DNA from: Bactericera cockerelli
Lineage: Eukaryota; Arthropoda; Insecta; Hemiptera; Triozidae
NCBI GenBank assembly: GCA_024516035.1
Contig: CM044959.1
Coordinates: 32,736,118 to 32,800,117 of the forward strand
Direction of reading: 5' to 3'
DNA length: 64,000 bases
A program made the translations under genes and the position numbers. Position 1 is the first letter of the stretch, and the number at the start of each line of letters is the position of its first letter. Positions 1-11,847 of the stretch are shown here, piece by piece. The notes below the pieces were generated by a model. The model was not told the DNA's origin, ran no database searches, and saw only the letters and a program-made list of their open reading frames with translations.

Positions 1-474
1 GTCCACGGTGGGCTGAACCTGCCCTCAAAATATTTGCATCTATATACGGGACACCCTGTATAGTAGAATCCTCTTGACTTGAAATTTAACGGACAGAACC
101 ATAGTTTCAAGTTATCAATTTTTTGAGATAATGGGATTTTTGATGAAGATTTCATGTCAACACTATTTTTGACTTCTACTATATTTTTGGACCAAATCAT
201 GTTAAGCAACGTTGAGCTAGGTTAAGCAATGGGTGAAAATGTATTTATCACAATTAACCCATGAACCCACACTTAACGGCGTGACACATACCTCACTGCT
301 GTTACATATGTGTCACACTCGTCCTTTGTGAGTTAAAGCAGACATTTTAGTCTAATCAAGCTAAAATTTTGAGTGTGTTACTGACAGGCTTAGAATTTAC
401 TGCAGGTGTATATTTTTGGGAACACAATGTTAAGCAGGGTAAGGTAGGCTAGGTTTTATTTTAGCTCCATCATG
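1..474. other. Window start, no gene recognised
   Basis: AT-rich DNA. ATACGGGACACCCTGTATAG at 46-65 resembles the CGGGACACC block of the MITE at 657-1214, so a related remnant probably extends off the left edge. Confidence 0.5.
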
Positions 475-625
475 TGTCTTTTTATTTTGTGTTTAACAAT
501 GCTTTCAACTGCATGGTCACATCACGATGAGGGAGTAAAACACCCTCCATTTGGTGGAAACCCACAAACTAGCTACTCAATCAACCTCACCCAGCCAGAG
601 TGGGGCTTTAAAACCAGCACTCTGG
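475..625 (-). mobile_element. Diverged copy of the shared SINE body
   Basis: The minus strand reads CACTCTGGCTGGGTGAGGTT, then GAGTGTTTTACTCCCTCATC and GTGATGTGACCATGCAGTTG, and ends GTTAAACAC before an A-rich run. Position in family and orientation are clear; the head is not preserved. Confidence 0.55.
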
Positions 626-656
626 AGGTAGGTTGCTGCCATGGTACCACTGGTGC

Positions 657-1214
657 TAGGGTTTCCAGATCATTTCCAGCCCAAAACGGGACAAGAGACC
701 TAAAACGTCCAAAAAAAACGGGATTTTGGATGAAAATACGGGACACCCCCCCCCCCCCCCCCCCACATCCTGCAATGTTCGGAAGAAAGAAAAAAAGCTT
801 TATTTTTAAAAAACAACTTTTTACTATTCAGATTTATTTATTACTTCTCATATTTTTGATTAGACTGTATTTTTTTGACAAAATCTTTTTTACCATTGAG
901 ATATTGGTAAAATTGGGTACAAGTGATATTGTAGTTGAACATTATTTTTAGTTCAGTTGAAATCATGTCAGCCAAACACCTGTTCCTGATGTCTGTCTGC
1001 ATCCTCTCTCTCTCTCTCTCACTCTCCTGTCTGTACTCTGATTTTAGTATGATATACGTACCTACTGTATTGTATCAATTTATTATCACCTAAATTACCA
1101 GAAGAGATGGTGAAACTGGGGAAAATATGGGACACGCGTGTCCCGTATGGGACATTTTGAAAAGTGCCCAAAATACGGGACGTCCCGGGAAATACGGGAC
1201 GTCTGGCAACCCCT
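657..1214. mobile_element. hAT-like MITE with degenerate TIRs
   Basis: The left end TAGGGTTTCCAGAT and the right end (minus strand TAGGGGTTGCCAGAC) are inverted versions of each other, followed on both sides by CCCGTATT/GGGAC blocks. The flanks hold a degenerate 8-bp repeat (ACTGGTGC and CTTGGTGC). Internal sequence has a run of about 18 C, a TC repeat near 1003-1020 and ACACGCGTGT/CCCGTATGGGAC palindromes. There is no transposase. Confidence 0.5.
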
Positions 1215-1742
1215 ACTTGGTGCCCCAATCAGTCCATTCCGTGCAGACACCTCTGTACCACCGGTGGTACAACCGGTTGCTAGAGTGTTAAAAAAAAAAC
1301 AAACATGTCAATGTTTGTTCAACACAATTAATGCAGTAGTTAGCACTAAAGCTTATATCGTTACCTGTGGTTCATAAATGGCAACATTACAAAATGCACC
1401 ATAAGCCACCAGACCTGAGCTGTTCCAGTCTAAAGAGTGAGGAGTGTTGTTACAGGCACTGGAGATGTAGCGCACAGCTACATTGTCGGGATGACTCTTC
1501 ATTGTGGTATTGCATACACTAACCACTTTTATGAGATTAATTATTTAATTTAATTATAATTACATTACAGAAAATCTGTAAAGTTCACAAAAAATTCTAC
1601 CTTAAAATCACGAGTTGATAATTTTAAAATTTCCCGCTCCGGTATCCACTAGAGTGGATACCATACCGCTAGAGTGCGCTGTAGATAGTAAGTGCGTTTC
1701 GTTAACAGTGGACTTGAGGTGCGTTTACAGCGTTTATCATTT

Positions 1743-1895
1743 TTTTTTGGTTTAACTAACTGCATGGTCATATCACGACGGGGATGTTACCTTCCATTCG
1801 CAGGGAACTCATTGCTAATGCTAGTTCACTTTGCTAGACGTTGCTTAACTTCGGTGATCCTACAAGAACCGGTGCATTCAACGCGCCAATTTATA
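1743..1895 (-). mobile_element. 5S rRNA-derived SINE, near-complete minus copy
   Basis: Read on the minus strand, the head CCGGTTCTTGTAGGATCACC then GAAGTTAAGCAACGTC matches the internal promoter part of 5S rRNA. It is followed by a shared body (TTCCCTGCGAATGGAAGGTA, CCCCGTCGTGATATGACCAT) and ends in an A-tract, seen as T residues near 1741-1749. The middle of the body is deleted compared with other copies. Confidence 0.75.
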
Positions 1896-2104
1896 GGTAA
1901 CTATCACACTAATCAATTGACTTTACATAACCAACGCTTAATTTTAGTAAACTATTAACTTCCCCATACATAACTCAGGATTATATTTTTGTTTAATTTA
2001 TTTAATAACTGGATAACTTTGTAATTATATACAAAGGTATTTTTCCTAAGCTAAAGCTTCTAAGATGGTGGAAGGATTAAATGGACGGCTACATATAATA
2101 TGTT

Positions 2105-2275
2105 TGAATCCTGTTTGTCTATTATTGTTTATTCAAGACGGAGGTTTTACCCTCCAAGCGCTGGAATTTGTATCAGCTACACACTTGAACTTCACACAGC
2201 CCCAGTTGGGCAGGAAATGCCAAACTCACGAGCTTATGACTCGCGACGTATTCTTCACTTGATAAGTCGCAGATT
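2105..2275 (-). mobile_element. Diverged SINE with the shared body
   Basis: The minus strand contains GTGAGTTTGGCATTTCCTGC then GGGGCTGTGTGAAGTTCAAG and AGCGCTTGGAGGGTAAAACC. The part upstream (GAAGAATACGTCGC) resembles the tRNA-headed copy at 18490-18712 more than the 5S-headed ones. Confidence 0.5.
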
Positions 2276-4864
2276 TTTTTTCAGGAACCATTGTCCAAAC
2301 TGGTATTTCGATTAACCGGCAATATTACGTGAACTTTACGTTTAATAATTTCGATAAAACTGGGATTTTTTTAAAAATGAAAATGTGCACATTTTCACGA
2401 GAAGTAACTTTTGCGTAAGAATGTACCATCAGATACATTTTATGAATTATAAAAAAATACTCCTTAACATAACCTGAGATGGAGCACTACTAACGATGCA
2501 GAGTTAGTGGTATTTCCTTTCTAAAAGCTCACCTAAGTTACATATAATATAAAAGAAGACACTTTCATAGAAATTGATTCAACTTTCTTTTTTTTTATTC
2601 TTTTCTAAATAGGTATGACTTAATAATAATTAAAAATAGTTCTAGATAATAAAGTAACATAAATCATATTACACAAGAATAAATTTACAATAAAACAAGA
2701 TCAAGACAAGACATAATGAGATCAAGGGCGAAATTAATAGACGCAGTCACTCGTAACTTATAAGTCACTTGTGTTTCATAGAATATTGAAATTGAGTACT
2801 ATAATAAATGTTTCATGATGTAGGTAAGTACGGGTGATATATTTATAAATTGTGACTCAAACTATAACATTGGATTTTGTTTGTCAATTAATTTCCCCAA
2901 AATATCTACAATTGGAAAGGGTACCCTAAACATAATACGAGTATTGAGTATGAAGAATTAGATTGTTCATAAAAATAGGAAATTATAAAAAAAAATTGAG
3001 GGACATAAAATGAAGAGGTTCATGGAAGAGCCAGCGTTTACTGAGCGCTTTGAGTTGGGAGTGTTGGATGTTAAATTCCGAAAGAAAATATTGAGTTTAC
3101 TAAGCTAATACATACATAGGTAGGTATATAATTTATACTGGAAACAAATAAACACACATAGCAATTGTTTTTCAGTTGAAAATGTACGTGTAAGTCTACA
3201 GGTAGGTACCATAAGTATTTGTATGTATTACAAGTTACAATGAACAAACCTGACTCTATTCATAACCGAGTGCGATATTCACTGTGCTAAAGATGTTACG
3301 TTTTCGAGTTCTATACTCGTACCTACGAGTATATCCACCAAAAAAATCTCTCTGGGTGGCTTATTCTGATCATGGAGAGACAAAGTAGATAATACAAAGA
3401 TTTTTTTAGTTAAAAATTTAAATAAGAATTTAAGTAAACCAACAGTGTCCAAGATGTACATCAGACGCGGTGGGAAAGTCTGAAGACACATTTTATATAC
3501 ACTTTGTCCAAGTTATTTATTAGTCGCATGTCTTGTGTGATGTACTTTATATTTTTTTTTAAAGGTTGATTTGAAAGAATTACTATGAAAACAGGATTAA
3601 GAAGATTAATAATTATAATGACTAGATTCTTACACATAAAAATACCCAGTCCTTGATTAACTCAAAGACAATACTCATTCTAAAATACTTATTATAGGTA
3701 CAACTTTTAATAGATAGGTACAGGTACTTACCAATTAAGATATAAATATACCTCTATTGAAAGTAAGTATTTTTTTATTTACAAAACAATATTTAAAAAA
3801 ATGGTTGTAAAATTATTACAGAAAGAGCTCAATAACTACAACAAGTTAAAATAAGAAGAATAAAATAACAAACAAATCTATACTTCAATAAATCGAGAGA
3901 TCGATATGACTAGCAGAAATCTTACAAGTTATTCCTCATCTTACAATCAAGGGATGGGTTGGTATAATACGGGCTACGGGGGTTGGTATAATAGTTGGTT
4001 GAAACCTATTCGATAGTTTATCACACGCTTTTGTATATTGAAATAAATTTAATAGCATGATCTGGTTAAAAAACACTATATTAATTTTTCGGATAACCAA
4101 TTTTTCGGATGTTCATATTGTTCATCGCTCCTTAGTCCTGACATTCAAACACAGAAAATAATGTTATTTTGTTTCGGGAAAAAGATAACCGAAAAATTCC
4201 GACAATTTTTTTTAACATGACTAGAAATTGACAAAAGAGAATCCACGTAAGCTGCGTTAGTTTAAATTGGTATTTTAGTCTGGTTAAAAACTTTGTAGTT
4301 TTGCATAAAAGATAAAATAATTTTTCACATTAAAATTCATTGCACATTGCCTAACAATATAGTTGCAAGGCGCTCATAAGAGTAACACTAGTGAACATAC
4401 TGGATTTACTGAAGTTTATCCCAAGGAAGCAGCATATTTAGACATTGACATGAAAATATTGCTGTCACATCATCTTCTTTTTCGCTTTCAATTAAAAAAA
4501 CCCCACTTTCTTATCTAATAGCCAAAATGGATCAATTGTTGATAATATCCTATTTGAAAATTCTTAGGTAATCGAGTTTTTCCTTTACAATGTATAAAAT
4601 TGTATGATCCTTTTTCGACTGAATTACCTCATATTTGCACTATAAATATGATTTTTATACATATTTCATAAGATTTATGATAGTGAGACAAGTGTCTCAT
4701 CACGAAGTTGATCAGGAACCGAATTCGACAATGTTCGTTATTTTCCGGCACGAACTCCTCGTGTCCGAACTTCCCCGATGTTTTCCGAACTTCCCCGATG
4801 TTTATCACTCGAAGGTTCTCCTGTAATCCCGATGGCCCGAGGACCAGGCTGACACGTCCTCATG
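2276..4864 (-). other. Ets65A-like 3' UTR and downstream flank
   Basis: The sequence directly below 4865 must include the 3' UTR of the terminal exon. Minus-strand AATAAA hexamers occur near 3779 and 3519 and ATTAAA near 4052; the real end cannot be chosen. There is no gene in this strongly AT-rich stretch, and a MITE end lies at 2726-2742. Confidence 0.5.
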
Positions 4865-5010
4865 TCATGCGTAGTGGGGGTATGACGTCAGATGTGACGT
4901 CACGTGACTGGGGTGGTGACTCATGGAGTGGCCGGAGGCTGCGGTCAGGTTGGAGTAGAGGTTGGCACCCGGATTGGACCAATAGGAGCTAGGTGAGGGA
5001 AAGATGCTGC
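4865..5010 (-). CDS. Ets65A: Ets65A-like terminal coding exon with stop
   Basis: The terminal exon follows acceptor CTGTTACAG and completes a Gly codon. It encodes SIFPSPSSYWSNPGANLYSN, LTAASGHSMSHHPS, HVTSHLTSYPHYA and TGA at 4867-4865. The Ser/Tyr/His-rich tail ending in SYPHYA is characteristic of this ETS family and fixes the gene's 3' coding end. The 3' UTR runs towards lower coordinates; several AATAAA-like hexamers exist on the minus strand (for example about 3779-3774), but I cannot choose the used poly(A) site. Two TGACGTCA palindromes and a CACGTG overlap the last codons (4883-4906), perhaps by chance. Confidence 0.94.
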
Positions 5011-7137
5011 CTGTAACAGATCAAAAAACAAGGACAACGGTCAGTTAGTATTGGTTGATCTCTTTACTTGTAGACACATCTGACGCCGCGCCAGTCCTCC
5101 GCCGGATTGGCTGGTCAAAACAAGTCCCAGGTATTCTTAGTCTATGGAACAGAGTGACTCTTAGGGAGCCATCCTTAATAGAAAGCCAATTTGAAAGAAA
5201 AGAGAGTTATGCAGTTTTTGTGAACGCAAGTGTAGTTATTCCGGCAGCTATGAAGTGTAAATTTAGATGTTAGCTCACAGAACTTGGTATACATAATATC
5301 TCCATCATTTTCTCTTCCATAACATTGTGAGCTCCATGGTGACCTAATTATGTTTGAAAGTTTTACCCCTCCCGCGAGGGAGCTGTGGAAAGTTGGAGCA
5401 CAAAATGGAAGTAATTATCTCAGAGCCCCGGCCTGGCCACAGCCGGGAAGTATATAACTTCAAGTGCCGTGCACTGCACGGGGTAACATATGCGTAATTA
5501 TGATATCGCAATAATGCTGAGGGAAAAACAATTAAACTTTGTTGCCCGGATAATATGGGTACAATGTAGTTTCTGTGATGTGTGTTGCTCGCACTTGTGA
5601 AAACCACTGTCTTGAAAATAATGTAGAGTGACTCTTTGTGAGTTCGAGGTAATATAAATGGCAAACCTAGAAATACGAAATATAACTGATGGGATCATAT
5701 GAAAAGATGATAAAAAGTGCTTTGATTCTATCATTGAAGATAGGGTCTTTCAAAAAGTAATAAAGGGTACGGGAATTGGTCTGGAAGACTGGTGATGATT
5801 TTACAGAAGAAAATAAATGGCTAATATTCAAGGTGCTCAATTAATAATGAGCACCTTGAACTTGAATAAAGTTATTGAGTTTCCTAAAATACAAGATCCT
5901 GAGGTATTATATTGTTGTTCTTAAAGAGACTCCCTCTTGAAGAACACTCATTTTAACAAACTAAACATTTATTTTATTACGATTAAAATTATCCATCTTT
6001 TTTTAATTACTGCTCATGACGACTTTCAGTAAAATCAATAGATAATGTTTCAGAATCAGAATTGAAGTAAAGTTTTCTGTAGAAAGTAATGCTTTCTTGT
6101 GCACACCCAGATTTAAAATTTACCATCTAAGTAACATATTACTCATACATAGATAGATTCTCTATGTATCTTCATCGGTAGTACCTATCTTCCTATCTAT
6201 ATCTACTTAATTATAAACATGAAACTTTAATTAAAATAAAATTCAAACTTTGAATTCAAAAAGTTCAAACTTTATAAAATGCTGAGCTTCCGGTTGCGTT
6301 CCCAGCAGTTCTCGTTTTTTCACACTTTGATTTTCATAGCAATTACGTACCAAGTCAAGTTTTTCTCAAAATTAAAAAAAAAGAGAAAAAAAAAGATGTT
6401 CTGAACAAAAAGCTTGGAGGCGTCAAAAACAAAATGAAATTCTCTGACACTTTCACAAGAAAATAGAAGCCAGTAGAGGAGTTTTTAATAAAATAAAGTT
6501 AGAGCTATGGCGGCTAAAAAATCTTTGGAGAGATGAGCACATTTCTTTAGTTAGGCTCGGAGTAAAAAGATAAACCAAATAACGGTATTTAATTAGATAC
6601 TAGATACACAAGGTATTGTCATGGCTTCACAAGAGTTCATGGACAAATAAAAGAAACTTATTCCTGAGATTTTAAAGATTCTGTGGCGGAAGAGAGAAGA
6701 GAAACAAACAATCAGGTGAAAAACAATTCCCTATAACGGTGTTTGAACTCGCGACCAGGGGCTCAGATAATTTTTATCTTTTCAACTAGATAACCTCTTA
6801 AAAGCTGAGAAAGTTCTATGGGTGATATCCTCTCAACCAGATAAGCTAGTATGGGATACCAAAATTCTGTGGTATTATGCTACATTTGGACCATCAAAGT
6901 AGAACCAGTTCCTGTATAATTTGAAACAACGGAAAAGACTCGCATCGCAAGACAAAACACGGGTCCATTAGTAAGAAAATGTTCACATGCAAAGCTCTCC
7001 AGTATTATCACAAGAGAAAGCAAAAATCCAGCTCACCTTTTTTATGCACCAAAAACATGGATAAAGAAAATACAGGCAATTTCCTGAAGTAACTTGCTTT
7101 CGAGTTATTTTCTCTACTTCTTGATCTTTTATGATTG
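5011..7137 (-). other. Ets65A-like last intron, distal part
   Basis: AT-rich intron with a short hairpin at 5826-5859. Open frames at 5344-5734 have no features. I see no conserved element beyond this. Confidence 0.6.
5826..5859. repeat. Perfect 13-bp hairpin
   Basis: TTCAAGGTGCTCA and TGAGCACCTTGAA flank an 8-nt AT loop (ATTAATAA). It is too short for a miRNA precursor; there is no associated T-run or gene. Confidence 0.85.
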
Positions 7138-7320
7138 GATGAGTAAGTGAGGTTTTATTAAGAAACTTAGATGAATAAGTGAGGTTATATTGAGAAACTT
7201 GGATGAATAAGTGAGGTTATATTGAGAAACTTGGCTGAATAAGTGAGGTTATATTGAGAAACTTGGATGAATAAGTGAGGTTATATGGAGAAACTTGGAT
7301 GGTGAGGTTATTGATTAATT
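7138..7320 (+). repeat. 32-bp minisatellite, about five copies
   Basis: The unit GATGAATAAGTGAGGTTATA plus TTGAGAAACTTG repeats at exactly 32-bp spacing (starts 7170, 7202, 7234, 7266, 7298), with a shorter diverged copy at each end. It is non-coding, within the intron before the terminal exon. Confidence 0.95.
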
Positions 7321-10156
7321 TGAATAAGGAAGTGCAATTATATTGAGAAATTTGAGTAAGGACCGAATTGAAAGAAAAGATTAAAGTTAAGATAAGCCAG
7401 ACTGTCCCTCAATTTGGGCTGTAATGCGCTGTGGGTTAGTTTTGTTTTTATTTTTTACTTGAATGAAACTCATAAATTGTGTTGATCCTCTTCAATCAAC
7501 TTTAATCAACTCTTGTAATAATTATTGAGGTGCAGCATTTGTAGCATCAATGATCATTGATCACTCTGCTAGCCGTAAAACGAGGTAGAATACATTAAAT
7601 TACGTCAAATTTTGCACTGGGAAATTCATCAGGATAGTGGTAGTAACAGTAAGTAGTTAACTACCTATTAAGGTAAATATGTATGGGGTATGTAATGATA
7701 TTTTGAATTAAGGTATACCGCAAGTATAACGAGGATCGACCTTCAATTCATTTCTGTTACTGACTCTTCAGTTCAGTGTATAAATGTTAGAGTATGTTAT
7801 TTCAGTCAAGTACCATTGCAAAGTACGGACAAACAGGTAGTTTAATATAGCACAGAAACGCCATGTACTGTATTAACTAGCAAGATAAAACTTTGCAAGA
7901 TGTCTCAATATTTACCTAAGTCCTGGGGCTGTTATAACAAGAGTTTTCCCAGCTAGCTTATTGATCTAAACTTTATTGTCTTCCTTTTTCTATTCTTTAC
8001 TCTGTCTAGATTACTGTCATTTTGTCATTTTATCATATGATTCATGTGAAATTTATTTACTTTTCCCCAGAGGCCCAGATTTATTTTTGATGTAGGTAGC
8101 TACCTACACATCCAGCAAGTAAGAAAGGGAGGAGCGACAAGTTATGTATGTTGAGGGAAGTTAGAATTCTGTCTCTAGTCTTAATTGGTACACGAAGAAA
8201 TTTCAAATTAATTTCATAAAATTAAAATCCATAAGCTTTTCCCAAGGAAATTATATTTAGATTTTGAAATTCCGAATTTCTTTAAAATACATAATTTGTC
8301 CTCAATCGTTTCTCCTCTCAGATATTCCCTGCCAGATAATTATCCTAGCTCTCCTCCTCTCTTAATATTTCTCCCTCCAAAAATATGAAATTTCTTTAGT
8401 TTTAAACTTTATTTCTTCTGCAAATCGGAAATGAAAGTAACTTTTAATAAAGTAAATTGCTCCAGGTATGTGCCAACACCATTTGTTACGAGTTTCTCCG
8501 ACTCAGTCGAAGAAAATGGAGATTCTAATTTCGCTCCAGGAATAATAATAGATACCTATTCAATCGAACATTAAAAAGTTTAATTAAAGTTGCAATTTTT
8601 GTTGTAAAATTTTCCCTATAAAAATAAAATAAAATTAACGAGTTGGGTACAATTAGTTCTATTTAAGAATCAGATTTTTTGTTCTCGTAGGGTTCATTGG
8701 GTTATAAGAGTTGACGATACCATTCTAATGGAAACAATAGTGCTTTCCTCCCTCCCAGGAAAATATTTCAAAATGAAAAATAAAATGTTCCCTATTTATT
8801 AGGTAGGTATATGCTTTCTCTCTTAGATTTTGCTTTAATAAGAAAAGACTTACCTAGTACCTACTTTAAAATAAATCACAGCCCAACTAGAAGAATAACT
8901 TCAAGATCTGAACTCATAATAATATACCTACAGTTTCGTCTATAATAAATTTACTTTAAAAGACATATCTCTAAATAATATTTAAATACTCATTTATCCC
9001 GAGTATTTTCTATTCAACAGCTAATGCGTCAATGTTCAACAGATTGGTTCTCCGGGATTAAATTTTAAAATGACGAATGATGTAATTTTCCAACCATTTT
9101 ATAAATAAACATTGCGAACAAATATTAATCTTGTTTATATCTCATTGCTTTTGATTGAAATTTCCTCATTTTATTCAATATTCCTTCTCCCTCTCTTTCT
9201 CTCCTTCTCTCTGTTTCTTTCAGCTTATCTCACATTAATTTTCCTTTCCTTTTCTTTAAAAAAAAATGATAGCTGAATTTTTAGGTTCTAGAGACTATAG
9301 GGATGATTTTATATTCGCTTGTAGAATTGTACACAGTCAATGTTCTAAGTTTAAATATATATATTTTTTTAAATATTATCTTACTAAGATAAATTCCATA
9401 TTCTTGTTCGTTATAATTACGGTGTGTCTTAAAACTTCAAATGAAGAAGATTGACCACTAAAATATTCCTAGCAGTCCATTTGCCTTGAGATGGTCCTCA
9501 GTTCTCTATTTCTAGGAACATAATTATATTTTTCCTTTTTTTCTGAGCAGTGCAAAGCCACCCTATCATATAGAGGAAGCACTAAGGATGACACATGCAC
9601 GAAGGTCAATCACAATGTTTCCACACTTGATTGAATCCATGTTACGGTCTTGTACGCATAACCTCACTCGACCACACAGAGCATTATATTGTTCCACCTA
9701 CAACCCCCCTGGGAAAGCAACTCAACCCCCAAATATCTACAACCCCCTCTCAAAGCCACTCAACCCCCAAATATGGCATCTCGGATTTTCCTCCTTCCTT
9801 CCTATGCTTAATATCCTTTCCGTCCAGATATCCTTTTTTGAAAATTTCATTCTCTCAAATCTTTGTATCCACAACTCCGGGATTTATTTAATATTGATTG
9901 TTTGTTTCATGCATTTCGTGAATTTTTATGGAACTATTAAAAATTAACATTCTTTACCTAAAATTTTACCTATTCTTTCAAAGTGGTTATTATGATCAAT
10001 TACAAAATGGACTCAGTATTTGTTCCAGTACAGAATAGGATGTAATAAATAAAAATGGGTGCTGTACCTAGTACCTACCTGTCACTTCACATTAATTTAT
10101 CTTAAATCTGATATCTCCATTTTTCCATAGCACCTAATAGATATGATACTTTCTAG
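7321..10156 (-). other. Ets65A-like last intron, middle part
   Basis: AT-rich intron. It holds a diverged repeat end near 7825-7860 and a short C-rich direct duplication at 9700-9770 (CTCAACCCCCAAATAT twice). No gene is seen. Confidence 0.6.
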
Positions 10157-10284
10157 GAAATAGAAGAAGAGAAGATCCTGGCTGAGATAAATGGATCAGA
10201 TATTATGCAGATCTACGAGCAATGCGAGTTGTTGAACTTGTTGAGGAGGCTAAGAGCCACCCAGACTGCAGTGCCTTTTGTTAG
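10157..10284 (+). CDS. Candidate exon of an unknown plus-strand gene
   Basis: The segment lies between TACTTTCTAG and a perfect donor GTAAGT and has just one open frame of 42 codons plus two bases. The peptide is helix-like and charged: EIEEEKILAEINGSD, then IMQIYEQCELLNLLRRLR and ATQTAVPFV. Codon use and composition look more exon-like than the surrounding AT-rich intron. I do not recognise the family. It lies antisense inside the last Ets65A-like intron, so it would belong to a nested gene or a retro-derived fragment. No partner exon with matching phase was found with confidence. Confidence 0.35.
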
Positions 10285-10670
10285 GTAAGTAAAATAATGG
10301 AGATAATGATTCTTTGCTTCGAGTTAGCGAGATTCTACTGTATAATATTATGTAGAGTAATATCACAGGTGATGCCAGTGATTTCAAATCTGATTGCCTA
10401 TTGTAGTGTAGGTACTTTCTTTTTGGGATTTATGTTTTGTACTTGAAATTAGAATCGTATATGAAAGTAGAAAAAGAGATAAAATAATTAATTTTATTAT
10501 TCGATTACGACAATTTACTAGAAAAGACAGTTGTATGCAACATGAATTACTAAGAAAAAGACACAAATTTGGTTGCAAGAGAGAGAACGAAAGAATTTTT
10601 TTTTTGTATAATGTCCGACTAAAGGGCGGGGTTATTGCCTATGGCACTCAGAGCCAGCTGGACCACTTAC

Positions 10671-10876
10671 CGGCTGTGGACTGGATGCCGGCTGCGGAGC
10701 TCATGAAGTTGAGCTTGGTGGAGTGGTGGTACGAAGACATGAAGAGGTCCGACTGGTACTTGTAGGCGGGGTCGGCTGCAGCCGGCTGTGTCGCAGCCGC
10801 CAAGCCCTGGAAGTCAAACTTGTAGGCATACCTCTTGCCGTGGACCTTGGTCATGATGTTCTTGTCGTAGTAGTAT
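10671..10876 (-). CDS. Ets65A: Ets65A-like exon with C-terminal ETS domain
   Basis: A 206-nt exon (acceptor GTTGCAG, donor GTAAGTGG) begins by completing the recognition-helix Arg, then reads [20 protein letters not shown] and [17 protein letters not shown]. The first part completes the ETS domain, including the basic wing ([11 protein letters not shown]). It continues with [21 protein letters not shown] and an [10 protein letters not shown] tail. The frame stays open past the donor for a few codons (to a stop at 10648), but the perfect GTAAGT and the phase match to the exon at 5010-4865 show the real boundary is 10671. The [11 protein letters not shown] and KYQSDLFM blocks are the best evidence for Ets65A over other ETS paralogues. 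Confidence 0.96.
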
Positions 10877-10929
10877 CTGCAACAGAGAGGATGTTATTAT
10901 TATTATTATTATTTAACACCTTATTGATC

Positions 10930-11133
10930 AACTGGCTGGCTGGGGGACTATAAACAGGGAGTAGACCAGTAGTCTGGCTGGGGGACTATAAACAGGGAGT
11001 AGACCAGCATTGGCTTGGTTCTGGGGGCCCTTGTCAATTATTAGCCTCCTTGTAAAGACAGTGGTAGAAGTGCTGAGTCATTCCTCCACTGTCTGGCTAC
11101 CATCGTTCACGATGACGCCACCCTATGATGATG
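10930..11133 (+). repeat. Dispersed repeat with ATG-repeat tail (family 3)
   Basis: It contains GGGGGACTATAAACAGGGAG and GACAGTGGTAGAAGTGCTGA and ends GACGCCACCCTATGATGATG. A second copy lies at 60046-60209. The first about 37 bp (CTGGCTGGGGGACTATAAAC and following) are tandemly duplicated in this copy only. A (GAT)n tail suggests a short retroelement; no Pol III boxes are clear. Confidence 0.75.
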
Positions 11134-11233
11134 ATTGATCAACTACATGATACATTCAACAAACATGAAAAAAAAAAGAACACAATAGAATATGTAGTGA
11201 AGCTATGACGAGGGGATGTGATAGTCTCTAACC

Positions 11234-11452
11234 GGCTTAATAAATAATAATAATAATAATGATACTCTTTAGTGGAAGGTAACAACCAGGCGAGGTTAAT
11301 GCTCAAAGCATTTTCTATCACCTAACTCTCAAAGTATTATTATTATGTGGTCACAAACTCAAATTATTGAGGAAAAATTCGTGCACTGGGTGAGACGGAT
11401 TCCTACGCTACCTGTATTACCAGACTAGCGCGTTGAATAATAGCTCAGATGG
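11234..11452 (-). mobile_element. SINE copy with ATT-repeat tail (family 2)
   Basis: On the minus strand it runs from a tRNA-like head (AACGCGCTAGTCTGGTAATA, then CCACCCAGTGCA in the sister copy) through GTTTGTGACCACATAATAAT to CTTCCACTAAAGAGT and an ATT repeat. The same unit occurs at 37940-38171 on the plus strand with some 10-15% differences by eye. The ATT tail and the Pol III-like head point to a SINE. Confidence 0.7.
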
Positions 11453-11585
11453 AGTATAGTTCTTTTGCAATTAATTTAAGTATTAACGAATCATTGCCTT
11501 GCTTTCCAAAGCTCGTTCTGACCCACATTTTATATGGCAAAAGAGAGTATCGAACCAGTGAGTGAAATTGTTGTGAGAAATCTCT

Positions 11586-11847
11586 ATATATGAAACAGAA
11601 AAAAGGACTACCTACCTACCTACCTACCTACCTACCTACCTACCTATGTTTGTTTGTCCGGAGTTGTTTAGCCAAAACGGTAAGAGATAGCGAAAAATGT
11701 CTCAGAATTGACCCCCCCAAAACCATTATCGTTTTGTCCAGAAAAATTATAAAAAGTTCAAAAAGGTATTGCTGTCCAGCAGTACGGCCATGCCTTAGTA
11801 AATTTGAAATTTAGTCCCGTTGCAAAGCACGGGCAAACGGCTAGTAA
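11586..11847 (-). mobile_element. Shorter element of the same general class, with TAGG repeat
   Basis: On the minus strand it starts ACTAGCCGTTTGCCCGTGCT, then TTGCAACGGGAC, and ends after a (TAGG)n microsatellite (plus-strand TACC repeat at 11611-11645) near CATATATAGAG. The architecture mirrors 49857-50895 but the sequence differs. A diverged relative of the start occurs at 7825-7860. Confidence 0.5.

Noticed and set aside
472..951. 159-codon plus-strand frame
   Set aside because: It runs through a SINE fragment and into a MITE with a poly(C) run; the signal-peptide-like start is chance.
5826..5859. miRNA precursor
   Set aside because: The 13-bp stem is too short and lacks the usual 22-nt arms.
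7138..7320. Regularly spaced 32-bp repeats, CRISPR-like at first sight
   Set aside because: Units are contiguous with no unique spacers, and the genome is eukaryotic; this is a minisatellite.
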